From NCBI GenBank assembly GCA_001179505.1, contig CDMY01000656.1, positions 239,397 through 303,396 on the forward strand: DNA of 64,000 bases, written 5' to 3'. The stretch comes from Vitrella brassicaformis. Its lineage: Eukaryota; Sar; Vitrellaceae. Below the pieces are notes generated by a model, which saw nothing but the letters and a program-made list of their open reading frames with translations, was not told the origin of the DNA and searched no databases. This document shows positions 1 to 11,394 of the stretch, piece after piece (positions within the stretch are counted from its first letter, which is position 1; every line of letters starts with the position of its first letter). Both the position numbers and the translations under genes were made by a program.

Positions 1-2884
1 GAGGGGACGTGAGGACGCCAGCACGGCCTGCAGGGGCGCCTGGAACGATTGTGGGTCGGTGAGGCACATGCGGGTGACGGTGACGATGAGCGGCTCCTTC
101 TCTTGAACTGTGGGGGTGAGGGGAACGGTTGGGTCGATCCTGGTGGCGAGGGTGGCGAGGGAGGTCATGCCGTCGTTGAGACACGATTTGACACCCCGGT
201 GGACCTCCTCTGCAGACGGAGAGAAAGAGAGCATCTAATGTGTGTGTGGATGGATGGGATGTGCAGGACCTCCATTGGCCTTTCTCTGCATGACGCCCTC
301 CCACAAACTCTGGACCATCCCTTTGAGCCGATCCACCGTGTCCTCCTCCTCGGTCAAAGACGCCCTGCTCCCCAGGGCATCAACGGCCACATCCAGGAGG
401 GCCCCACACGCCCACACCCCACCTGCTCTCAAACACAGAGGCACGAGTGACATCCATCCATCATCCTTTGTGTGTGTGTACCGATGGGTCCGCCTTCGAC
501 TGTGATGGCCTGTGGGATGGTGATGAGGAGCGGTGGGGTGAAGGGCTGCAGGCATGGTGACGTCACCCTCAGGAAGAGCGCCCGCGACTGACGCAGAGAC
601 GACACACACCTGACAGACATACACACACACAGAGATATGATCACATGGATGGATGGATGGATGGATGCCGCACCTGCCATAGACTTCTTTACACTGATTC
701 AGGCCGCCAGCGCCATCACCACCGCCCCTCTCCCTTCTCCCCTTCACTCTCAGCCCCCCCAACGACACCGACCTCACGCACCCAACCAGGCCGCCCAGAA
801 ACACTTCCACATTCGCCTCATCCGTCCCCAGAGCGGCCGCGAGGTCCTCAGGGGTGTCATAGTCGTTGACAGCGTGTAACAGGGTGAGCAGGAGAGGCAG
901 CAGGCAGGGTGGACAGAAGGGCGGGATGGATGCTAGCACGAGCGGGAGCAGGCGCGACGCGCGGGAAGAGGCGAAGAGCGCCTGACCACACACACACACA
1001 CGCACACACAGAAAAGTCCACAGAGTGTGTGGGTTGGCCTCTACCTTGAGCAGCGTCATTGCTGGCCGGTCGTCGCCTGCCGACGTGATGGTGATTGGTG
1101 GCGTGTTGTCCTCCACCAGCCGCACTAGCAGGGACACCAAGAGGCTCGATGACGTGTCAGCGGGGACCAATCGCCACAGTGAGGAGCACGACAGCACCTG
1201 ACCCATTCATGATACACGAGAGTGGATGGGGGGGATGGGTAGGTGAGAGAGGGAGGGAGGGGGTGTCACCTCACTTTGTGTGCGGTGTCCGTGTCTGTGT
1301 CGAACATCCGATCGGCGACAAAGGTCGCGAGGGATGAAAGTGCGGTGCTGCCCTCCTCCGACTCTTGGGCTGCCCGCTCCTCAATGTAGCTGAGGGCCGC
1401 AGTCACCGACTGGAAAACCAAGCCACCCCACCCCAACAGACCACACACATGGACATGCGACTCTTGTGTGTTGTTTCTTCTTTCTGCATACCTGTGCCCT
1501 GATCTGATCGTTGCTGTCGACGAGCGCCTCGTACACACTCATGTTCGACGCCTTCGTGGGCAGCGCCATGGCGGCCCCACCAGCAGCAGTGGCAGAGAGC
1601 GTCAGAAACCTCACTAGAGGCGTGCATGGAGCCTGTGACACACACCACCCCCCAACACACACACACACGTCTTGCTCTGGTGTGTTTAGTGTGCGTGTGT
1701 GTGTGTGTGCGTGCGGGTCGCTTACGTTGCATTGCTTGAGGGTGTCCCCGAGTGCCTGATGTATGACGGCAGGGTCCCGCACCTCAATGGCCTTGAAGAG
1801 CGATCTCAAAGCCTCCATCAAAGCCGGGGGGCCGGGCTCGTGACACGGCCCTCCTGCACACACACACACACACACACACGCGCACACACGATAGATGACG
1901 AGTGTCTGTTTGTCTGTCTGTCGGATACCAGGATATACCTCACTCTCTGCTGACCGTTCTGCTGGTCGTCTGCTGCGGGGGGTTTCCTTGCGGCTGAGTG
2001 AAAGGCGTCGAAGAGGGCCAGTGTGATCTCGTAGAGATACCGCTGGGACACACAGCCGGCAGCCGACGACTCGCCTGAAAACACACACACATACACACAC
2101 AGAAGAGTGGCAAGAGGCATGCTGGAGACCACTCTCACCTTCCGGCACTTCGAACAGGCTGCTCAGCAAGCCCATGGCTGCCTGCCCGTCGTCAGGGGCA
2201 GTTGCCTTGTCGCTCCCTCCATGCGAGTCGGCAATGACGGCGATCGCCGACTGCACCAACGCCGTGAGCAGGGAGGAAAGGTCATGCTGCTCTCGGTCCA
2301 GCTGACGCACAAGAGAAGGCGCGAGCGCAGATAATTGATGGCATTGTGGGTTCTGGCGTACTCACCTGTCCGAGGGCGTCCAGGAGATCGTCCTTCGCCC
2401 CACACAGCGCCAGCACGCTCTTGCGCGGAATCACACCGCCAACGGGCATACCGTCTTCTCTTTTGGCGGCGTGCATGTCGATGAGCTTGGTGAGCACTCG
2501 CAGGGATGGCACCAGGCCGACAGGCCCGTCGGTGGTCTTGAGTGCGGTCTGGACGAGTGGGTGAATGGCCGACTGAGTGACGGGGAGGGAGAGGGGGGTG
2601 GTGGTGGCGAGGGCGTCCAGGACAGCCAAACATGCTGACATGACGAGAGCAGGATAATGCACTCATTGGATTGGATGAGTGCGTGTATGTGTGTGTGGGC
2701 GTGGGTGGATGTACCTTACCTGCTCTCAGCTCCTTCATTTTGGCGCCTCCCCTTTTGAGGCCACTGATGACCACCTCCAACACCTTGCGCACAAACCCGT
2801 CACTCACCTCTCTTCTCCCAGAACCTACACCAACAACGCGCATCTTTACCTGTGTGCCTATGTGCCTCCGATCCTCTCTCATTT

Positions 2885-2926
<42 letters not shown>

Positions 2927-3801
2927 TGTGTGTCGAGCTCACCAAGGCAATCGCACACGACGGAAGCGAATAGCGTGCAGTAAGGCAGGTTCCTCCTCTT
3001 GGGCTGGATGACGATCCGCTGCAGTGTGGCCGCCATGGCGTCCAGCACCGACAGGTCCCTGCCCATGATGTGGTTGACCAAAGTCGACCGCTTGATCGGC
3101 ACCAGGGTCTCCCGCACAGATGACAGAAACGCCCTGCACACCATACAGCGAGGCAGATAAGGATGTGTGTTTGTGTGCGGATGCACCTCTGTCAGGCCCA
3201 CCGACCATTGGCTGTGTGTGGGTATGTTGAGCAGGGCCACGAGTTTGGCGAAGGGGAGAGAGTCGTGGAAGGGCAGGAACACGCTGATGATGTGGTCGGG
3301 CATGTGAGTCTGGATGCTGTGCTGCCGGATCAGATACTCGAGGCAGTGCTGGGCCTGACAGACACCCACACCCACACCCACACATACACCCACACATACA
3401 CCCACACATATGGCCACCACACACACAAAGACACATGCCATGAGTGAACGGTGCAGTGGTGATGTTCTCACCTCCTCGCGCAGCAAGTGCGGCGACAGCA
3501 GGTCCAACAGCTTGCCGACCATCTCGTCCATCTCCCCCGCCTCATCCTCACGCATAAACGACCTGTCCTTCCTCCGGCCCTCAAACACGGCACTCACCTC
3601 GCCCCAGCCGTCTGACTCATGCCCTCCCTCTGTGGCCAGTTCGGCGAAGCTGTTGGCTGCCAGCTCGTGGATCACCGAGTCTTCCACAAACGCCGCTTGT
3701 CGGAAGTCGAAGAGAAGGGAGGGAACGCCTCGCTTTGGCGGCGCGATGATTTGCCGGTCCGTGCGGAGCCGCTGAAGCTGCTTCTCGAGCTCGCTCGGCA
3801 T
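1..3801 (-). CDS. UTP10: UTP10/HEATR1, U3 snoRNP (SSU processome) HEAT-repeat protein, N-terminal part
   Basis: The product is the large nucleolar HEAT-repeat protein of the t-UTP/UtpA subcomplex, needed for pre-18S rRNA processing and rDNA transcription. Evidence is the N-terminal resemblance to HEATR1: a start like MPSELEKQLQRLR, then a PSLLFD block, LLDLLSPHLL, a CLEYLIRQHSI block, a FLPFHD segment and LVNHIMGRDLSVLDAM, in the family order. Proposed exons, 5' to 3' on the minus strand: 3801-3472, 3354-3187, 3133-2943, about 2815-2720, 2634-2366, 2301-2139, 2074-1944, 1853-1726, 1632-1492, 1409-1275, 1197-1045, 981-782, a poorly bounded exon near 700-670, 587-482, 422-270 and 209 to the window edge. 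The gene runs off the left end, so the C-terminal half is missing. Borders near 2815, 1944, 1275, 782 and 700 are uncertain. It is divergent to the histidine phosphatase, with only 147 bases between start codons. The family call is firm; individual exons are inferred. Confidence 0.85.
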
Positions 3802-3948
3802 GGATGTGGGCAGATGCTGACAGATCTCGCCTTGGCGATGGCTGGGCGAGTCAACAACAAGCAGAACCTGGCAAACAAGCCAAGAGAGAAAGAGGAGATC
3901 GCGATCGCCGTCTGCAAGCTTGGCTCGCAAGAGGCCTAAGTAATCTCC

Positions 3949-5361
3949 ATGTTTCGGGCTGTCCACAGCTTCATCCTACTGCCCATTGCTGCATCTTTCG
4001 TTGCCCGGCGACCACAGAATCTCCGCAGCCATCAGTCCATCGCCCGCTGGCTCGCTCGCCGCGCGCCGATGTTGGCATCATGGGCTCTGCTGAGTGACAG
4101 GAAGCCGCCAGAGGATAGTCTGGAGATCGTTCGCGAGCGCGAGACTGCCCGGCCGCTGAGCGATGACGAGATGCGTGTGTATCTGATACGGCACGGGCAG
4201 AGTGAGTACAACAAGTGGAGGCGGGAGAGCTTCACAAAGCTGAGGTGGCGGGACATGATCACATACGACCCTGGTGTGTAAGGCAGCCAATGGATGGAAA
4301 CTGCGGGCGCCTGGGTGCACTCTGCCTGCGTGTGTTTGTCGTGGGTGCCTGTCTGTCAGAGATCTACGATGCTCCGCTGACGGAGAGAGCCAGGGATCAG
4401 ATCAGGAACCTCAGCCAAGTGGTATGGTGGACACAAATCACACACACCGTCGGCATCACTGGCGTCATGTCATGTGGCCTCCATCCGTCACTCACTGCCA
4501 TCTCGGTGTGTGTGACAGTTGAACGCGAGTCTCGAGGCCGGCCGTCTTGAGATCGACGCCATCTACTCCTCACCCCTGTCACGATCCATCGACACTGCTG
4601 CCATGGTCATCAAACAAACGTCAAGCATACACACACTTCCTCCATCTTGTCTTGTCTTGTCTTGTGTGTTAGTCAGGCCTTTGAGGGCAGCGACAAGCCG
4701 TTGCTGCTGCACCCCCTGCTGCGCGAGAAGTGCGAGACGACGGGCGACATCGGTCTGCCCAGGAGTGAGCTGCAGCGGCGGCACCCCCATTGGGACTTCA
4801 CGCACTTCCACGAACACGATGAGGAGTGGTGGTAGGCAGGAAGGCAATCATTGCCATGGATCCATGCGCACGGCTCCTGTTTCTGTTGCCTGCCACGATA
4901 CTGCCTGCGGTATGTCAGGCACAAAGGCGACCCATCTGCGCCTCTGGCCTTCTTTCGAAAGATCCCACACGAGCCATCGACACTGCTGCACGAGTGAGTG
5001 AGCCCTGAGGGGTGCGAGGCGTGGCGATCGGATCCCTCAGGCACTACAGAGAGGCGTGCCGTCCACAGGGGTGTGTGTGGTGTGCAGGCGGACCGAGCGC
5101 TGGGCCAATTTCCTAAGTGGCCGCTCCGAGAAGTCCATCTGTGTGGTGGGGCACTCGATGTTCTTCAAAAGATGGACACGTGAGCACAGCAGCCATTCCA
5201 AAGCATGTTGTGTGGCTGGCACCCACTTATTCCTTGTCGAGTCGACCCATGCCACGCCACGCCATGCCTTTGTCTGTTTGTGTCCCTCAGGTTCGTCCAA
5301 GATGCGCAATCTGGAGGTGCGTGCGTTCATCTTCAACAAGGCCACGCGCATACTCTCGTGA
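3949..5361 (+). CDS. Histidine phosphatase (phosphoglycerate mutase-like) family protein
   Basis: Seven exons join in phase to 288 residues: 3949-4273, 4360-4421, 4519-4605, 4677-4831, 4919-4993, 5088-5179 and 5291-5361. The catalytic RHG signature is seen as VYLIRHGQSEYN in exon 1. The second family block follows as IYSSPLSRSIDTA, and the second catalytic histidine lies in ICVVGHSMFF in exon 6. The family transfers phosphate through the first histidine; the substrate cannot be told from the sequence. The first ~40 residues are hydrophobic and arginine-rich (FILLPIAASFVARRP), so organelle targeting or a membrane anchor is possible; a shorter product could start at the Met near 4069. Intron 3 uses a GTCATC donor chosen because it keeps phase. 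It shares a 147-base divergent promoter with UTP10. Confidence 0.8.
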
Positions 5362-5780
5362 ACTGAATGCAATGCAATCAATGCATGCATATGATCGGAC
5401 GAACGGACTTTGGTGGATGGGTGTGGTGGATGGATGGGTGGGTGTATGTGCGGTGTTTGTCGGTGTCGCTGTACAGACAGACGTGTGCTTGCATGGGTGT
5501 GGTGTGGTGTACATCCAGCGAATTGACCGCCCTGCGATCTGTGCGCACGCTACACGTTCCACTCGGTCTCGTACAACATACATAATGCACGAGCAGAAAT
5601 GATTGCACACACCAGTCCACCCACCCACCCGCCCGCCCGCCCGCCCGCCAGACAGTCAGCTACTTGTGTCTTCTTCCTTGACGCCATCCGGCCGCCCCGC
5701 AGAACACACACCAACAAACACACACAATGGACACATAGATCAGGTCGTCTGCATCATGTGTGTGGCTCTCACCTGTGTAT
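5362..5780. other. Convergent 3' intergenic stretch
   Basis: These 419 bases separate the 3' ends of the histidine phosphatase and family gene A. They hold TGGATGGG and CCCGCCCG short tandem repeats and CA-rich sequence. No coding exon with convincing borders was seen. Confidence 0.5.
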
Positions 5781-7742
5781 CTATGGTGCCTGGCCGTCGA
5801 GGACGATGGGGGCGATGGGGCCGAGGACGAGACGCCCTTTGGCGGCCGTCAGGGGGAATCGCCGTGCGAATGGCGCGTCATTGGCCACACCTGCTGCCGG
5901 CGCCTCGGTGGTAGCGATGGTGATGCGGACTGCACGCAAACGATAGCAGATGATCGGACACCACGACGGCATGGGGGTGTTGTCGAGTTGCTCTTTCTTT
6001 ACGTGTATGCGCACCGTTCGGGTCGGTGTAGGGAATGAAAAAGGCAATGTATGCGATGAATGCGTCGGCTGATGATGTCAGCACCTGAGCCTGCAGACAC
6101 ACCCCACTAATCGTGTCCATGCGATAAATGGGTCGCCCGACGTCGTCAGCACATGCACCTGCGCACAGGTCCCATCGGCCCGCTCCCATGCCGTCACGTG
6201 TGAGCACGCGTCGAGGGGCGTGTGAGGCGATTGGGTCATGATGCGGTCCAGATAACCTCCACGCACACCCCTGACACACACATATCCACGTTATGAAACA
6301 GACCACGAGCGACCTGCCATCTTCATCCGTCCACTTACCGGTCTACTGGCATTGGTGGTGACTGGAACAAGTCGCCAAATGCGTCACTCCGGTGAGTCAG
6401 CAGCAGCCTCTTCAGCAGGGAACTCGCCGATGCGGAAAAGCCCCCGGCGTTTCCACCCCCCGTCCAGCCCACACCATGAGCCCACCAAATGCGGCTGCGG
6501 ACGGGCGGGTCGTGCGGCCTGGCGTCCTGCTGGAAGGGGTGGCGGGAGAAGGGATGGACAGGGCGGGTGGGCTGGGGGAGGGGCGGGTTGAGAGTGATGG
6601 CGAAGCCGGGTTGGTTGTGGATGGCGCGAATTTCATTGTTGTAGCGGAAGAGCTGGAGTGTGCCGTCTTGCTGGCCGTTGGGGCGGCGGAAGGCCACATG
6701 GCGGCCGACGAGCATCCACTGCGCACAGAACCGGGGCAGCGACGAGTACTCCTGCATTCAAGACACACACACACACAAAGCCATTCACTCATTGCCACAC
6801 TCACAGTGCCTCTTCTCATGTGCGTCGTGCTTACCGCCTTGGTGGCGTGTGTCTGCAGATCTCCGGCACCCACAGTGATGGGCAGCTGGCAATAGCCGAG
6901 ATGCTCAGCGAGGCTGAGAGTGTCCGCCACCTCCCCCCAGCCGCCCTCGCCCCCCTCCTCCATCAGCCACATGGCCTTCATCACATCGCCGTGGCTCAGC
7001 TGATCGTCGGACTGCACCACACCGCCCACCCCCGCCCACTCGATTGCCTTCCGCAGCCAAATATTGAGGAAGATGGGCCGCAGGGCGTTTCTGAAGTGGC
7101 GGGCTGTCGCCTTGAGTCGGTCAACGGTCGTGAGGTCAGAGAGTGCCAGGACGATACTAATGGGTCCCGCGGGAATGTCAGATACGTGCCACCGCCGACC
7201 CTGATGACACACAGAAAGACACACACGGAGCTGTGTGTGTGTGTGTGGTCTCCCTTTCACCTGGTGCGGGTGTGTGTTGTGAGTGCGATGGTCGAGTCGA
7301 TGTTGTCCGCCAGCTGGGCCAGACGGGCCGATTCAGCAGAGAGTTGACGAGTGACATTGGCCACCATCTGATCAATGAATGAATCAGAGCACACGTGAGA
7401 CCATGGCACAGTTGCCTGGTGTTCTGCCAGTCTGGCCACACCAGTGGTGTGATCGCAGAGGTGTCCACCTGAGAGAATCGGCCGATGCCGTTGTTGACCT
7501 GCACACCACAGCAGACAACAACACAAAGCAACCGAACAATGTACATTGAACGGAGTGAGTGTCGATTGATTACCTACCCTCGCCTGATTGGTCTGATAGG
7601 CCTGAATCTGTGCCAACAGCTGATCCCGCATCGCTGCCGTTGACATCTGCAGCAGACGTCACATGGCAAACAACAACACAATCAGAGATCTACGTGCTTT
7701 TCCTGGCTCCTCTTCTCTCACCTGAGCAGCGCTGGCAGCCAT
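5781..7742 (-). CDS. Family gene A, paralogue of the gene at 58411-60362; one-base frame break
   Basis: The protein family is not recognised. Exons 5' to 3': 7742-7722, 7646-7578, 7498-7442, 7367-7261, 7200-6835, 6751-6339, 6270-6159, 6090-6015 and 5929-5781. Sequence, exon order and phases match gene B almost throughout: both have an LTxxVxRLKATAR-type stretch, the block GVGGVVQxDDQLSHGDVM, the block FCAQWMLVGR, a proline-rich PVHPF segment, and end in IVLDGQAP. Seven introns sit at identical places. Exon 4 here is 107 bases against 108 in gene B because one base is missing before the donor (CGCACCAG against CGCACGCAG), which throws exon 5 out of frame by normal splicing. It also has one extra intron (6091-6158) holding a second, diverged copy of the following exon. 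Either this copy is decaying or the assembly has a base error. Confidence 0.7.
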
Positions 7743-7912
7743 CGTGCAGCCAAGCCACCAACAGCTACTTCTGCACGCCTCACCTCATCACCGCCAAGCC
7801 TCCCGTCGTCGTTTCGTCATCGACAGCACGCCTCGGCCCCTGGTTGGTTTGGGGCCCTTTCTCGACCGGGGAGCTGCTCTTCGATCCCTTCTCTTTTCCT
7901 TCCGCGTACAGC
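7743..7912. promoter_or_regulatory. Divergent promoter between family gene A and coiled-coil gene
   Basis: The start codons of the flanking genes are 170 bases apart and point away from each other, so both 5' UTRs and promoters must fit here. No TATA-like box or known element was recognised. Confidence 0.45.
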
Positions 7913-10267
7913 ATGCGAAACGACGAGCTTGACCGGCTGAATCACCAGCTCGACGCCCTCCAAGGAATGGTGTTCATGCAGACAGACCAACTGGCGGTTG
8001 TCAGTGAGGAGAAAAAGTTCCATCCCCTCACCGCCCCGCTGCCGAGGCCCCTGCTGAAGGTACCGTCCCGCGAAGCTGCTGCTGCCAGAGAGGAACCCGG
8101 GAGCGTCGAAGACAAGAAGCAGCAGACACAGGTGAATCCTCCCTTGATTAATGGCAGAAGGTGTTCATTGCTGTGCATGGTTGCCTGATGCCTGCAGGTG
8201 CCGTTTCCCTTTTCGTCCTATCCCCCTTACGCATCGATTGCCCCGAGTGTGTGCAGTGGTCATTCGGAGGAGCTGGAGAAGCTGCGGCGGCTCGCTGAGG
8301 TGCAGGAGTCACAACTAAATGCACTCAGACACACACTCAGGTCAGAAAGAGAAGAGACCCATTCGACCCATGCACCTCTGTGTGTGCGTGTGCTGCGCTG
8401 CCCAGGCGTCGTGAGGCTGAGATTTCGTCAATGTACGACTCCCACCGTGCTGCTCGCGAGGACACCTCAGAGACGCAGACGCAGCAGGACAAGCGGCAAA
8501 CACCTCCTGCTGCCACAACTGTCGATGAAGACACACAGAAGCAAATCGACAGCATGCAGGTGCGCCGGTCGTTCCGATCTCACTGTGTCTGCGCCCTCTG
8601 GATGTCTGGATGTCAGCATGAGATTGACAAGAGGGACCGGATCATCAGCTTTCTCCACAAAGACATGCAGGAGCTCCGATCCGCCAATGAGACACTCTCT
8701 CAGGAGATGCATGCCGCCAGACCAGCAGCGAGAGACGCCGGCGCTAAGGAGGACAACGGGAGACAGGACGGGACTGTGCCGTCTCTTGTGGTTGTGAACA
8801 ACCCGCAAAATCCTGCGACGCAGGTGTGGACGGAAGAGCGTGCTGCCGATCGGTGTCTCGGTCCCTTGTCTGCTCTCTGCATGTTGTCTCTGCTCTGCTA
8901 GTGGGTGGTGGTTGATGGGGTCAACATCGATGTGGATCTCAAGGACGATACCTCAAGGGTGACCTTCCTCCTTGGCCATCTCCACCAAGCCATCGACAAA
9001 TTCTGCCGCTCGCAGACCCTCATACACCAGCTGGAGGCAGCAACCGCGACGAAAGACAACGAGCTGGCAGCCACGCGGTGAGAAGGAAGAGGGCAGAGAC
9101 ACATTCACGTCGAGAGAGACATGGTGTGCTGTGGTTCTGTGTGTGGACAGTAAAGCCATCAGAGAGCTGGAGGCACAGGTGGAGTCCGCAAGGAAACAGC
9201 TGGAAGACGAGCGCCTCGAGCGCACACTAGTGGTCAGCCAAGCCAACTTGCAAAAAATGCTCACCACCTCTCCCTCTCCCCTCTCCCCCTCTGTCTTTAG
9301 GACCGTGAACTGCTAGAGGCCCGGAAGCGTCTCACAGAGAGCGACAACGTGGCCTACAACAGGACCCGCGAACTCAAGCTGGAACTGGAGCGGGAGAGGC
9401 GGGGGCAGGTGCAGGAGCTGGAGAGCCTCTACGCCGCCAAGAGAGAGGAGGCCGACAGGGAGCGGGCGGCAAGGGCGGATATCGCATCCGGCCTGGAGCA
9501 GGCACAGCTGCAGGTGAGTGACCTGAGCTCCTCACTGCAGCTCGAGAGGGCCAAGGTCAAGTCGTTGGAGGAGCAGATCGGTCGCTTGCAGTACTGGGCG
9601 GCGCACAACAGACAGGTATCTGGCGTGCTGTGCGTGTGGTGGGACAAACGGCCCTGTGTTGTATCCCAATGGCCTGATCAGGTTTTGGCATTTGCCGGGT
9701 TCGAAGAGACGGAGTCAGCGCTCAGACACCAGCTCAGATCCACAATGGTAAGCGATGCTGAACTGCACCTTGCCCTGTCCGACCGACAAGGCTCAGACAG
9801 GCAGGCAGCCAGGCGTCCGTGTCTGATGCATCAATGCTGTGTGTTGTGTAGGCTGAGTGCGAGACCCTGAGGGACCAGCTGCAGAACAGCCGCAGGTCCC
9901 CCATGTCGCCCGTGTCCGTGTGCTCCTCTCCAATGCCAGCAGCTGCCTCGCCCAGCAGCAGTGATGCATTACACCGGCCCTCGCCCTCCCACGCCCTCTC
10001 TCTCGCGTCGCCATACCGCGCACACGAGACACATCGACCCATCCCGTCGCTTGCCACACACGGCGCGCCCTTCCTCTACCGCACCGCCCCTCCGACGGCC
10101 TCTGCTCGTGACATCAAGGTATGTGGTGTGTGAGACACGGAGGCCAAGGAAGCTTGAAGCGTGTGGGTTGGTGGCTGTGTTGCTGCCTGCAGGCGTGGCG
10201 TGCAGAGCTTTCGACCAGTGCGGAGCCGCCTACGTTTCGAGAGGGACAGCGGGCGATGGACTATTGA
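7913..10267 (+). CDS. Long coiled-coil protein, function unknown
   Basis: Ten exons join without a phase break to 567 residues: 7913-8131, 8198-8340, 8406-8559, 8617-8823, 8902-9077, 9151-9232, 9301-9615, 9682-9747, 9852-10118 and 10193-10267. Most of the protein is heptad-like and rich in E, K, R, Q and L: an N-terminal coil (DELDRLNHQLDALQ), a central one in exons 6-7 (ELEAQVESARKQLEDERLE, then LELERERRGQVQELESLY) and another near exon 9. Exon 9 turns into a serine/proline-rich tail (SPMSPVSVCSSPMP). There is no signal peptide or membrane segment. A structural, scaffold or cytoskeletal role would fit but is not shown. Exon borders are good because every acceptor is a clear AG after TG- or pyrimidine-rich sequence and all ten phases agree. 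Confidence 0.75.
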
Positions 10268-11394
10268 ATGGCTGACTCCCGCCAGTTCTGATGCCATATG
10301 CCATGTGGTGGGAAGTGTTGGGGGAGGGGGTCTTCTGCCGGGGAGGGGGCTGTTGGCTCATTTGTTCTGCTGGAAGGGGTTGTACTGACCTTCATACTGA
10401 TGTCTGTGATATGATAAGTCTTTTCCGACCTGACAGCCACAAATGTTTGTATCTCTCTCACTCAACTAGTTCCTCTCTGCTCATCCTCTGCGGGAAACTC
10501 TCGCTCTCTCTCTCTGCGCCTGCTCTCTGTGTGTGTGTCGCTGAGCCCGCTTTTGCTGCTCCAAAGCGTCCGTACGCACACGCATGGAGGCAAAGATATA
10601 CACACACACATATGCCGAACCGAGTGAGCCGTCTGTCTGACGCGTCCACACACAGTGACGGTGCACCTGAATGCCATGCCGCCTGGCCTGATCATGTTGG
10701 CATCCAGGTGGTCCATCACTGTGTGTGACCGAATCCTGCAGACGAACCAACCACAAACTTTCCCCATACAGTGTGGCCAATCTGGCTAGATAAGCAGCTC
10801 CCACCCATCCTTGGCGTGATGACCTCATGCACGAGCTGTCGATTGTCTTGCACATACCTGCCGCACCTCAACTGCCGCTTTGCAGTGTCAGAAGGGGCAG
10901 CAGCTGTGCAGATGGGATGTGGAACACAATCGACAAGCCGACAGGTAGGCCAGCGAGACCCAGGATGTCGCTGACTCGATCAGCCACAAATGCTGCCGGA
11001 CGAATTGGCGCATAGACTGCGCACCTGCCTGGATGGATGGATGGATGGATGACAAACACACGCACTCCGCCACCAATGAATCAATGGTAGTATTACATTA
11101 GATTGACAGACAGGCAGACAGACAGACAGACATTCAGCCAGCCAACACGTAAGCACACACACACACTACACTCATTGGCCGAGTATTGGCCAAGCGCCAG
11201 GACAACCGAATAAAGTATGCCCCCACACCCTGCCCCACTGCACACGTCTCTCGACATTCATCCACCGACAAGTAGGCGAACCATACCAAAGACGCAAAAA
11301 CACCAGCCACATTGATCTCTCTTGCACCTGACTCGAATCTCATGCATGACAGACAGCCTCTCGCCGCCAGCCAGTCAGTCAGTCTCTCAATCGC
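10268..11394. other. Convergent intergenic region; possible small minus-strand gene
   Basis: This lies between the 3' ends of the coiled-coil gene and the FAD monooxygenase. It is rich in CA, GGAT and CAGA repeats. On the minus strand two stretches look protein-like: 11343-11170 (MRFESGAREINVAGVF, hydrophobic) and about 11025-10870 (DILGLAGLPVGLSIVFH). A complete gene could not be assembled because phases and stops conflict, so no CDS is called. Confidence 0.35.

Noticed and set aside
235-1206. Long minus-strand open frame at the left end
   Set aside because: It runs through introns of UTP10; its repeat-derived HTHTHT-type sequence and the exon borders inside it show it is not one coding exon.
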